Assembly (NCBI RefSeq): GCF_003001815.1
Contig: NZ_PVMZ01000011.1
Span: 277,506 to 341,505, forward strand
Length of the DNA: 64,000 nt
Source of the DNA: Actinoplanes italicus
GTDB lineage: Bacteria; Actinomycetota; Actinomycetes; Mycobacteriales; Micromonosporaceae
Direction of reading: 5' to 3'
Position 1 is the stretch's first letter; every line of letters begins with the position of its first letter. Positions 17,158-24,828 of the stretch are shown piece after piece. The notes beneath the pieces were generated by a model that saw nothing but the letters and a program-made list of their open reading frames with translations, was not told where the DNA came from and searched no databases. The position numbers and the translations under genes are program-made.

Positions 17158-18389
17158 GTGCGGTCGTTCATCGCCGGGTCTGCGCCCTGTGCGGAAGCGA
17201 CACCGCCGACAACATCGTCATGTCCCTGCCGCCGACACCCTGTGCCAACGAATTCCTCGTGCGGCCCGCCCGGCAGGACATCTTCCCACTCGACCTGCAG
17301 CTCTGTGCCGCCGCGGACTGCGGGCACCTGCAACTCGGGGCCGTCGTCGACCCGACGCGCCTGTTCGACGACTACGTCTACGTCTCCGGAACCTCACCTG
17401 TCTTCGTCGCCCACTTCGCCGAATACGCCCGCCAGGCGGCAGAGATCGCGAGATTGGGCCCGGACTCGCTAGTGGTCGACATCGGCTCCAACGACGGCAC
17501 GCTTCTGGCCCAATTTCTCGAGAATGGCTCGACCCGGGTTCATGGCGTGGAACCGGCCGGCAGGATCGCCGCCGCCGCGGTCGCTCGCGGCATCCCCACG
17601 ACCAACGACTACTTCGACCGGCGGGTTGCTCAGGCGTTGCGCGCCGAGCTCGGTCCGGCTCAACTCGTGACGGCGAACAACGTCTTTGCCCATATCGAGG
17701 ATCTGGAACACACGGCTCTGAGCGTCGGTGACCTGCTCGCACCGGACGGCGTCTTCATTTTTGAGGTGTCCTACCTTCTCGACGTCGTCGAGCAGGGATT
17801 GTTCGACACCATCTACCACGAACACCTCTCCTACCATGCTGTTCGTCCGCTCATCGGATTCTTCGCCCGCTTGGGCATGACCCTGTTCGATGTACAGCGG
17901 GTCCGCGCTCACGGCGGATCGATCCGGGTGTACGTGTCGGCCGAGCCACGACCCGTGAGTGCCCGGATAGCGGAACTGGTGGAGCGGGAGATCTCGGCAG
18001 GACTTTTTGTCCCCGAGACCTACTCGGCCCTCCGGAAACACATCGCCGCGCGCGCTTCCGAGCTCCGTACACACCTGGCCGCCCTGCGTAGCGAAGGCGC
18101 TCGCTTTTGCGGGTACGGGGCTCCAGCGAAACTCACCACGATGATGTACGCCCTCGGCCTGGACCGTGACGACGTCGAGTTCGTCGTCGACGACAGTCCC
18201 CTCAAGCGCGGGTTGTACACCCCCGGCACCCATATTCCCGTCGTCGGTTCCGACCACCTGATGGCGGTGTCCGGCAAGGGATTCTGGTGCCTCGTGTTCG
18301 CGTGGAACTTCTACGACTCGATTGTGGCCCGCCACGGCGACTGGGTGGGCAATTGGATCAACCCCCAGGTCCGTGCACTCACCGGCTGA
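17154..18389 (+). CDS. TylC3-like NDP-sugar C-methyltransferase
   Basis: The 411-residue protein matches the three-part architecture of sugar C-methyltransferases. An N-terminal zinc-binding segment begins RRVCALCGS with further cysteines at PTPCANEF and CAAADCGHL. A SAM-binding domain has VVDIGSNDGTLL, and the conserved YHEHLSYH carries the proposed catalytic histidines. A C-terminal Methyltransf_14-type domain includes GYGAPAKLTTMM and WNF. TylC3-type enzymes add a methyl carbon at C3 of a 4-keto sugar. The start overlaps the cupin stop. With the UXS-like SDR next door, a C-methyl pentose is predicted. Confidence 0.92.
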   Translation: MSAVVHRRVCALCGSDTADNIVMSLPPTPCANEFLVRPARQDIFPLDLQLCAAADCGHLQLGAVVDPTRLFDDYVYVSGTSPVFVAHFAEYARQAAEIARLGPDSLVVDIGSNDGTLLAQFLENGSTRVHGVEPAGRIAAAAVARGIPTTNDYFDRRVAQALRAELGPAQLVTANNVFAHIEDLEHTALSVGDLLAPDGVFIFEVSYLLDVVEQGLFDTIYHEHLSYHAVRPLIGFFARLGMTLFDVQRVRAHGGSIRVYVSAEPRPVSARIAELVEREISAGLFVPETYSALRKHIAARASELRTHLAALRSEGARFCGYGAPAKLTTMMYALGLDRDDVEFVVDDSPLKRGLYTPGTHIPVVGSDHLMAVSGKGFWCLVFAWNFYDSIVARHGDWVGNWINPQVRALTG

Positions 18390-18410
18390 CGAGCACAGGA
18401 GCGGCAACTG

Positions 18411-19463
18411 ATGGCATACCTACTTGAGGACGACATCCGGGAACTTGTTTCGGCGCTGGGTGACAACGTGCACCTGTTCGCCGGACGTCGGGTCCTGATC
18501 ACCGGGGCGAACGGTTTCCTGGGCCGCTACCTCGTCGCGTTCTTCCGTCACGTGAACACCACGACCCTCGCGGAACCCTGCCGGGTGACAGCTATGGACA
18601 ACTGCCTGACCTCCGGCAAGAGGCCGGACGGGTTGCAGGGTGACCCACACATCACCTTCGTCGAGCGCGATGTGTCCGAACCCTTCGAGTTGTCCGCCAG
18701 CGTTGACTACATCGTCCACGCAGCCGGCATCGCGAGTCCCCACTACTACCGCAAGTTCCCGCTGGAGACCATGGACGTCTCCAGCCGAGGGCTCCGTACG
18801 ATGCTGGAACTGGCGCAGGTTCACGGGGCGAAACTGCTGTTCATGTCGTCCTCGGAAATCTACGGCGACCCGGACGCGCAGCACGTCCCGACCAGCGAGG
18901 ACTACAACGGCAACGTCTCCTGCCTCGGCCCGCGGAGCTGCTACGACGAGTCCAAGCGTTTCGGGGAAACGCTGCTGCGAGTCTTCCACGAGAACTACGG
19001 CGTGGAGGCCGTCATCGTGCGGCCGTTCAACATCTACGGACCGGGATTGCAGCGCACCGACTATCGGGTCATGCCGAACATCGCGGAATGCCTGGTGTCC
19101 GGTCGGGTGGTCAACATCTACGGCGACGGCCGCCAGACACGCACCTTCTGTTACGTCACCGACGCCATCAGAGGCGTGCTTCTGGCGCTGCTACACGGGC
19201 GCTCGGGTGAGGCGTACAACATCGGCTCGGCAACGCCGGAAATTTCCATGGTCGATCTGGTCGCCGCGGTGCGCGAGCAGATCCCGATGTCCGGGCTACG
19301 GCACCAGCTCGTCGACTACCCCGACACATACCCGGCCAGCGAGCCCATGCGGCGCTGCCCCGATCTGACCAAGGCCTACCAGCATCTGGGATATGAGCCG
19401 AACGTCGAATTCACCGACGGACTGCGCAGATTCTTCGGCTGGGCGCAGGACACCTACCTGTGA
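18411..19463 (+). CDS. UDP-glucuronate decarboxylase-like SDR
   Basis: The 350-residue extended SDR has the NAD motif VLITGANGFLGRY, the loop GIASPHYYRKFPLET, and the active-site segment GPRSCYDESKRFGE. The last two resemble the UXS family (ASP-x-Y and SCYDE-x-KR), which oxidises UDP-glucuronate at C4 and decarboxylates it to UDP-4-keto-pentose or UDP-xylose. NIYGPGLQ and YGDGRQTRTFCYV are also typical. AGGAG lies upstream of the ATG. The partner UDP-sugar dehydrogenase is at 8.9-10.2 kb. The product would be the scaffold for the C-methyltransferase and aminotransferase. Confidence 0.88.
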   Translation: MAYLLEDDIRELVSALGDNVHLFAGRRVLITGANGFLGRYLVAFFRHVNTTTLAEPCRVTAMDNCLTSGKRPDGLQGDPHITFVERDVSEPFELSASVDYIVHAAGIASPHYYRKFPLETMDVSSRGLRTMLELAQVHGAKLLFMSSSEIYGDPDAQHVPTSEDYNGNVSCLGPRSCYDESKRFGETLLRVFHENYGVEAVIVRPFNIYGPGLQRTDYRVMPNIAECLVSGRVVNIYGDGRQTRTFCYVTDAIRGVLLALLHGRSGEAYNIGSATPEISMVDLVAAVREQIPMSGLRHQLVDYPDTYPASEPMRRCPDLTKAYQHLGYEPNVEFTDGLRRFFGWAQDTYL

Positions 19464-20461
19464 ACCCCGCCAAGCAGCTCCGGATCGGCTTGATCGGCAC
19501 CGGACGGTGGGGTTCGCGTTACCTCGCCACCATCGGCCGGCTGTGGACGGAATCGGAGGTGACGGTCTCTGACACGGCGGGCCGCGGCGGACCGGGGCCA
19601 CCCGGCCCGGTGCGGTGGCCGACTCCGGCTGCACTGGTGGCATCGGCTCGCGTGCACGGCATCATCGTGGCCTCGCCGGCATCGACCCATGAGCCCATCG
19701 TGACCGGAATCCTGAACCGGGGACTCCCGGTCCTGGTGGAGAAGCCGTTGACGTCCGATCTGCCCGGCACGGTACGTCTGCGCTCCCAAGCCCGGCGCAA
19801 CGGCACACCCACGCTCGTCGGCCATCAGCACCTGCGTGCACCGGCGTATCAGGAGCTCCGCCGACTCATCCGCGGCCGTGCCATCCAAGAGATCCGTTGT
19901 GTTGCCGGCGGGAACGGCCCGATCCGGGCCGACTGCAACGCGCTGTGGGACTACGGCCCCCACGACCTCGCCATGGTGCTCGATCTCGTGCGTACCGTCC
20001 CGATGACGGTCCAGCACGCACAGTGCCGGGTTCACGGACCAGGCAGTGAGGAATGGACCGCCGACCTTCGTGCGGGCGCCACCTCGGTGCGCCTCGAGCT
20101 CGCCAACACGGTGGAGGAGAAGACACATCGGCTGTCGGTCACCACCGCCGACGGAGATTCTCTCGTGTACGACGACTTCGCCGGCCATCGGCTACGAGTC
20201 AACGGCGTACCGGTCGAGGTGTCCGGCGAGCTGCCGCTCGACCGGCAGGTCCGGGAGTTCGTCGACCTGCTCCGGGGCGCTCCGGGCGACAGGGACCCGG
20301 ACGACCTTGATCTCGCCGTGGCGATTGCCGAGGTACTGCGGGACATCAGCGACGCAGCGGTATCGAGTCCGCGGTCGGCGACGGTGACGCCGACCGTGCC
20401 GTCATACGAATCAAGAGGAAAGAGCCATGGCAGCAGGTACACACCCGTCCGCCGCGGATGA
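19460..20461 (+). CDS. Gfo/Idh/MocA-family NAD(P)-dependent oxidoreductase
   Basis: The 333-residue protein begins with a dinucleotide-binding GLIGTGRWGSRY, has the family-defining EKP in VLVEKPLTSD, and shows WDYGPHDLAMVLD, where the histidine is the usual catalytic residue. These enzymes oxidise or reduce a hydroxyl on a sugar or cyclitol; C3-ketoreductases of deoxysugar pathways belong here. The GTG start overlaps the SDR stop as GTGA. It most likely acts on a keto-sugar intermediate. The C-terminus extends 35 bases past the start of the next gene and is low in complexity. Confidence 0.88.
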   Translation: MNPAKQLRIGLIGTGRWGSRYLATIGRLWTESEVTVSDTAGRGGPGPPGPVRWPTPAALVASARVHGIIVASPASTHEPIVTGILNRGLPVLVEKPLTSDLPGTVRLRSQARRNGTPTLVGHQHLRAPAYQELRRLIRGRAIQEIRCVAGGNGPIRADCNALWDYGPHDLAMVLDLVRTVPMTVQHAQCRVHGPGSEEWTADLRAGATSVRLELANTVEEKTHRLSVTTADGDSLVYDDFAGHRLRVNGVPVEVSGELPLDRQVREFVDLLRGAPGDRDPDDLDLAVAIAEVLRDISDAAVSSPRSATVTPTVPSYESRGKSHGSRYTPVRRG

Positions 20462-22730
20462 CGCGTGGAACCTTCGTGCCGCCGCGGCGTCCGTGGTGGA
20501 GCGTCCGGCTCATCGCCCCGTTCGGGTGGCGGGTCTGGCCGGATACGTCGATCCGCTGGGTGTGAGACCGGGGGAGGTCTTGCGTATCCATCTGAACGCA
20601 CCGGCGGCATACGAGATCGCCGTGGGCAAGCTCGGCCACAGGGCACTGGTACGGCCGGAGCCGGACGACGACGGCGACCGCACGGACGTGCGGTGGCTGG
20701 CATCGCTCGCCTCGGCGGGCGCCGCCCGGCACGACGTCCATCCAGGTTCGTACGCGTGGATGGACGATCCCGGCATCGACCGGCCCGCCACCATCTCCGC
20801 GTGGGTACGGCTCGGAGGTCTGCCAGCCACAACGGAGACATCCAGCTGGGCCGCGATCATCGGCCAGATGAACTATCCCGGACGGTGCAGCTGGGCCTTG
20901 GGGGTCGATGCCGACGGCAGGCCTCGCTGTTATGCGGGTGACGGGGCTCTTCATGACCGCGTCTTCTGGTGTTTCGCCGAGGTGAGTTTACGGCGACGGC
21001 TGGAGCAGTGGGTCCACCTCACCGCGACGATCGACGACGACCGGGTCCGCCTGTGGGTGGACGGTACTGTCGCTGGTGAAGGCCGCGCGGCCCGGCCGGG
21101 AGGAGCCACCGGTCAGCCGCTGCGTATCGGCGCCGCGGGCGAGAGCGGCGTAGCGGATCACTTCCTCGATGGTGACGTGAGCGATGTGGCGCTGTTCTCC
21201 CGGCCGCTGAACGCTGACGAGGTCTTGGCGCTGACGAAGAATCGCGCGGCGGCTCCCCTCGTCGAAGTGGGGCGGGAGTCGTTGGTCGCCCATTGGCCGC
21301 TCCGCGAAAGGAGGGGCACGCGAATCCACGACGTCGGCGGGAACGGTTTCACCGGCGTCCTGGTCAACGCGCCCGTCCTCAATCTTCCCGGTCCGCCTTC
21401 CTCCCCGGCCGCGGGCCGGCCCGGTTACGACCCTGACGCCGATCCCCGGCGTGGCGGCTGTATCCGGTTCTCCTCCGACGACCTGGTCGACTGCGAGTGG
21501 CCCGCGGCAGCCGAACTCGTCGTCCCGGAGAATGCTGACAGCGGTACCTACTACGTCCGGGTGACCTTGGCCGGCGCCGACGATCCGGTAGAGCTGCCGT
21601 TCGTCGTGGTGCGGCCGGCGCCGCGTCGCCCCCGGTCGGTGGCCCTGCTCTTCGCGACGTTCACGTGGACCGCCTACGCCCGCCGAGCCACCGACGGCGT
21701 ACACGTCCCTGGGCTCATGTCCTCGGCGTACACCCGGAACGTAGGCGGACGATTGTTCTTCAACCTTGGCATGCGAATGCCGCTTCCGCGCGTCCAGCCG
21801 TTCCGGCACCGGACGCATCTGCGCGACGCGACGCTGCACCAGCACCTGGTGCGGCCGGAGCGTCAGACCGAGGCCTGGCTCGCCGAGCAAGGGTACGCCT
21901 ATGAATGCATCACCGATGCCGAGCTCGACGCCGAGCCGGCCCTGCTCGACCGGTTCGCGGCTCTGATGATCGTCGGCCACAACGAATACTGGACCGACCG
22001 CATGCGCGACGGTGTCGAGACCTACCTGCGCGGCGGCGGAAAGGTACTCGGTCTCAGCGGCAACACGGCCTTCTGGCGGGTCAGTTACGACCCGCAGACG
22101 AAGGTTCTCGAGACCCGCAAGACCTCGCTGGACGATGTCTGGCTGCCACCCGAGCGGTGGGCAGAACGCTGGCACACCGACGGCAACCCCGGCGGCCAAT
22201 GGTCACACCTGGGCCGGCCGCCGAGCGAACTGCTCGGGCTGGAGACGCTGGGGTGGATCGACAGCGGCGACGAGACGGCCTACGCGCCCTTCACCATCCA
22301 TATGCCCGCCCACTTCCTCATGCGGGAACCGGAGAAGGTTCCGCTGCAGGATGATGCGTTCATCGGCACCCGGTCGCACGACGGGCCGGCGGTCAGCGGT
22401 TACGAAATGGACGGACTGCCACAGGCACTGGGCAAACCGGCCCTCGATCCCGAAGGGCTCACCATTCTCGGGCACGCCGACCATGGCCCACGCTTCGTTG
22501 CCCACTGGGGCGTGAAGGCCGGGTACGGAGCCGACCTGATCCTGTGGGAACGCCCGGCCGGCGGAATCGTCTTCAATGCCGGAGCCACCAACTATCCCGG
22601 AGCGCTCGGCGCCGATCCCGGTATCCAGGCATTGACCCGCAACGTCCTGCATTACATGGGGGTCGCGCATCGCGGCCCCCGTCAGCCGTCCGAAGAACGT
22701 CAACTTCAGGAGGATGCGTGTCCGCAGTAG
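20427..22730 (+). CDS. N,N-dimethylformamidase large-subunit-like protein with LamG domain
   Basis: The 767-residue protein has a concanavalin-like (LamG) sandwich at about 110-270, containing ISAWVRL, WVHLTATIDDDRVRLWVDG and HFLDGDVSDVALFSRPL. The C-terminal part resembles the large subunit of N,N-dimethylformamidase: LMIVGHNEYWTDRMRDGVE, GGKVLGLSGNTAFWRV, and a His-rich SHLGRPPSELLGL. DMFase is a mononuclear iron amidohydrolase, so hydrolysis of an N-alkyl or N-formyl amide is plausible. GAGGAAAG precedes the ATG. It is unusual inside a sugar operon. No small subunit gene was found nearby. Confidence 0.8.
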   Translation: MAAGTHPSAADDAWNLRAAAASVVERPAHRPVRVAGLAGYVDPLGVRPGEVLRIHLNAPAAYEIAVGKLGHRALVRPEPDDDGDRTDVRWLASLASAGAARHDVHPGSYAWMDDPGIDRPATISAWVRLGGLPATTETSSWAAIIGQMNYPGRCSWALGVDADGRPRCYAGDGALHDRVFWCFAEVSLRRRLEQWVHLTATIDDDRVRLWVDGTVAGEGRAARPGGATGQPLRIGAAGESGVADHFLDGDVSDVALFSRPLNADEVLALTKNRAAAPLVEVGRESLVAHWPLRERRGTRIHDVGGNGFTGVLVNAPVLNLPGPPSSPAAGRPGYDPDADPRRGGCIRFSSDDLVDCEWPAAAELVVPENADSGTYYVRVTLAGADDPVELPFVVVRPAPRRPRSVALLFATFTWTAYARRATDGVHVPGLMSSAYTRNVGGRLFFNLGMRMPLPRVQPFRHRTHLRDATLHQHLVRPERQTEAWLAEQGYAYECITDAELDAEPALLDRFAALMIVGHNEYWTDRMRDGVETYLRGGGKVLGLSGNTAFWRVSYDPQTKVLETRKTSLDDVWLPPERWAERWHTDGNPGGQWSHLGRPPSELLGLETLGWIDSGDETAYAPFTIHMPAHFLMREPEKVPLQDDAFIGTRSHDGPAVSGYEMDGLPQALGKPALDPEGLTILGHADHGPRFVAHWGVKAGYGADLILWERPAGGIVFNAGATNYPGALGADPGIQALTRNVLHYMGVAHRGPRQPSEERQLQEDACPQ

Positions 22731-23755
22731 AGCACGAACGCGGGATGTCGGTCGTCGTCCCGGTCAAGGGCCGGGTACCGCAGATGCGTGCGCAGCTGGC
22801 CTCGCTGCGCGCGGCCATGGATCGCAGTCCCGAGCCCGCGGAGGTGCTCGTCGTCGACGACTCCGATCCGGCCGATGCTGCGAGTCACCAGCTCAACTGC
22901 GAGGAGTTCGGCGCGAGGTACGTGACCGGTCCTCGCCACGTCGGCGCCAAACGCAACCTGGGCGTCGCGCAGGCCCGATACGATCTCATTCTGTTCACCG
23001 ATTCCGACTGCAGGGTTCCCCCGGAGATCTTCGAACGCCACATCAAGACGCTGCGCGACGCGGGCCCCTCCGTAGGTGGTGTGGCGGGTCCGACCTTCGT
23101 GGAGCACAGTGACGCGCCGACGTACCGGTTCATGCGCTGGTCCAAGCTGCTCAACGACGACCTGGAACGTCCTCGGCGGCGGGCGACGGTGACCTGGGCG
23201 ACGACGACCAACCTGGCGGTGCGCCGAAAGGTCTTCGAAGAGGTGGGTGGCTTTCCGTCGGAGAGCCTCACGATTGTCGGCGGCGAGGACGTCGACCTCG
23301 GCATCAAGATGTTCGATGCCGGGTACACCACCGTGTGCGACCCGGAGACGGTCGTCATACACGACCACGCCAGCACGGACTCCCTGACCACGGCGTGCCG
23401 ACGACTCTTCACCTACGGGCGCTCCGAACAATGGCTGTGCACGATCCACCCGGGCCACAGGCGCCCTGTGGTGAACGCCTTCACTCTGGCGACAGCGGCC
23501 GCAGCGGTCGGCATGGTGCTCGTTCCGCGCTTCGGCGGTCGCGGCCTACTCGCGGTGCCGATGGCCTTGGGTCTCGTGGCCGGCGCGCGTGCGCAGCGGC
23601 TGCGCGGGAGCAACCGATCGGCTCGAGCCGCCGCCGAGACGTTCGCGTGCGCTTCAGTGGATCTGATGTTCGACCTCGGTGGCTTCGTCGCCGCGTTCGA
23701 ACTCCGCCGGCCCGGCATGTTGTTCACCGGTCTGCGGCCGGCCGACGCCGACTGA
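22718..23755 (+). CDS. GT2-family glycosyltransferase with C-terminal membrane segments
   Basis: The 345-residue protein starts at GTG 22718, directly behind AGGAGG, and overlaps the DMFase-like gene by 13 bases. The GT-A fold is seen in MSVVVPVKGR, VLVVDDSD and the metal-binding DSD of LFTDSDCRVP, followed by GGEDVDLGIKMFDAGY, which contains the acceptor-site ED. Two hydrophobic stretches near residues 250-300 suggest membrane association. It resembles MftF-type glycosyltransferases. As the last gene of the sugar operon it is the natural candidate to transfer the amino- or C-methyl sugar, though MftF-like enzymes usually act on peptide-derived cofactors. Confidence 0.86.
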   Translation: MSAVEHERGMSVVVPVKGRVPQMRAQLASLRAAMDRSPEPAEVLVVDDSDPADAASHQLNCEEFGARYVTGPRHVGAKRNLGVAQARYDLILFTDSDCRVPPEIFERHIKTLRDAGPSVGGVAGPTFVEHSDAPTYRFMRWSKLLNDDLERPRRRATVTWATTTNLAVRRKVFEEVGGFPSESLTIVGGEDVDLGIKMFDAGYTTVCDPETVVIHDHASTDSLTTACRRLFTYGRSEQWLCTIHPGHRRPVVNAFTLATAAAAVGMVLVPRFGGRGLLAVPMALGLVAGARAQRLRGSNRSARAAAETFACASVDLMFDLGGFVAAFELRRPGMLFTGLRPADAD

Positions 23756-23762
23756 GGTCTTG

Positions 23763-23793
23763 ACGAGTTCTGGCACCTGCCGCCGCAACTCGT
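23763..23793 (+). terminator. Weak stem-loop between GT2 gene and convergent small gene
   Basis: ACGAGTT at 23763-23769 pairs with AACTCGT at 23787-23793 across a 17-base loop, just past the GT2 stop and just before the stop of the opposing small gene. The stem is short and there is no T-run. Confidence 0.3.
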
Positions 23794-23798
23794 CCCGC

Positions 23799-24023
23799 TC
23801 AGCGGCGGATCGAGGCCAGCGCCAGACCGGCCAGGCTGCAGCAGGCGGTCAACCAGGCGAGTGCCAGCAGCGAGGACATCACCGTTCCGGTGAATCCGGC
23901 GGGCGTCGTGCTAAAGAACGTGAAGACGGCGCCGATGAAGACGAGAGCGGCGACAGCCGCGGTCCGCAGGTACGAACGGTGGGTCAAGGCGGGCTCCGGG
24001 TGGTCACCGACGGGGAGCCGCAA
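23799..24023 (-). CDS. Small two-helix membrane protein of unknown function
   Basis: The 74-residue protein has two hydrophobic helices, AAVAALVFIGAVFTFF and SSLLALAWLTACCSLAGLALA, separated by a short loop, with basic residues at both ends. The only start in frame is a TTG at 24023, which lowers confidence. Codon use looks coding. It lies downstream of the hsp20 gene on the same strand but behind a strong hairpin, so it may be transcribed separately. No family was recognised. Confidence 0.5.
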   Translation of the reverse strand: MRLPVGDHPEPALTHRSYLRTAAVAALVFIGAVFTFFSTTPAGFTGTVMSSLLALAWLTACCSLAGLALASIRR

Positions 24024-24097
24024 CCCTCTCGTACCGCTCTGCCGGACGGCAACGGCCGCGGTGGCCGATCTCCTGACCGTCTGGCGGGGCAGAGATA

Positions 24098-24122
24098 CCG
24101 GGCCGGCGCACCGCCGGCCCGG
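24098..24122 (-). terminator. Strong GC hairpin downstream of hsp20
   Basis: A perfect 10-bp stem (CCGGGCCGGC with GCCGGCCCGG) closes a 5-base loop about 40 bases past the hsp20 stop on the minus strand. It lacks a clear T-run, as is common for actinomycete terminators. Confidence 0.55.
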
Positions 24123-24125
24123 CTT

Positions 24126-24189
24126 GTCCTCACTTCGCGAGCGACTCGGGTGAACTCGTCCTCACTTCGCGAGCGACTTGGGAGAAGTC
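24126..24189. repeat. 32-bp tandem duplication covering the hsp20 3' end
   Basis: Copy 24126-24157 matches copy 24158-24189 at 29 of 32 positions. The second copy contains the hsp20 stop codon and the codons for SPKSLAK. The first is a non-coding relic that would still encode SLAK and a stop in another frame. It looks like a recent slippage duplication that left the protein intact. Confidence 0.75.
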
Positions 24190-24653
24190 GTGTCGCCCTC
24201 GATGGTGGTGGGCTGCTCCGAGGGGGTCAATGCGGGAGCGCGGCCGGTGGCGATCTCGATGCGGCGCGGCTTGGCGGCCTCGGCCACCGGGATGGTCACG
24301 GTGAGCACGCCGTCCTGCCAGGTCGCGTCGATGTGGGCCAGGTCGAGGCCGTCGCCGAGGGTGAGGCGCCGCTCGAACGTGCCGGTGACCCGCTCGCGGC
24401 GCAGCCACTGCACGTCGGCGTCGGTGCGCGCGGAGCGCTCGGCCCGGATGGTGAGGACGCGGCCGTCCACGTCGACGTTGACCGAGCCCGGGTCGATGCC
24501 GGCCAGGTCACAGTGCAGGACGAAGTGGTCACCGGACCGGTACAGGTCCATCGGCATCGCCACGGCGGCGGGGCCGCCGGCGACTGCGGGGACGCCCAGC
24601 ATCCGGTCGGCCAGGCGGTCGAACTCGCGGAAAGGATCGAAAGTCAGCACCAC
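24162..24653 (-). CDS. Hsp20/alpha-crystallin small heat-shock protein
   Basis: The 163-residue chaperone has an N-terminal FDPFREFDRLADRML, an alpha-crystallin domain from about residue 40 (MPMDLYRSGDHFVLHCDLAGIDP) ending in the A-x-x-x-G-V-L motif ATWQDGVLTVTIPVAEAAKPRRI, and a flexible tail with a terminal PKSLAK. It binds unfolding proteins without ATP. The GTG at 24653 was chosen because GAGGAGG lies 7 bases upstream; the next GTG at 24650 is also possible. A CIRCE element lies about 115 bases upstream, indicating heat-shock control by HrcA. Confidence 0.92.
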   Translation of the reverse strand: MVLTFDPFREFDRLADRMLGVPAVAGGPAAVAMPMDLYRSGDHFVLHCDLAGIDPGSVNVDVDGRVLTIRAERSARTDADVQWLRRERVTGTFERRLTLGDGLDLAHIDATWQDGVLTVTIPVAEAAKPRRIEIATGRAPALTPSEQPTTIEGDTTSPKSLAK

Positions 24654-24767
24654 GATCAGCCTCCTCAATGCGGCCGCCGGACCGTCCGGCGGCACGTGGC
24701 GCTCGGCTGACAACTCTCGCCGAGGTCGGTGGCCATTTCTCTCTGACCAGGTCCGACAAGACATTTT

Positions 24768-24794
24768 TTAGCACTGCCCGACCCGGAGTGCCAA
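24768..24794 (-). promoter_or_regulatory. CIRCE (HrcA operator) upstream of hsp20
   Basis: TTAGCACTG and GAGTGCCAA are separated by exactly nine bases (24777-24785). The CIRCE consensus is TTAGCACTC-N9-GAGTGCTAA, so each arm has one mismatch. HrcA represses groEL and other chaperone genes at this site in many Gram-positive bacteria. It lies upstream of the hsp20 start on the minus strand and points to HrcA repression of this gene. Confidence 0.75.
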
Positions 24795-24828
24795 CCGTTT
24801 CGCCAAGATTTTTTCTGACCGGCCAGGG

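Noticed and set aside
3871..23755. Gentamicin-type aminoglycoside cluster, suggested by the C-methyl aminopentose genes
   Set aside because: No 2-deoxy-scyllo-inosose synthase or other cyclitol gene is seen, and KAS III-like, carrier and DMFase-like genes do not fit.
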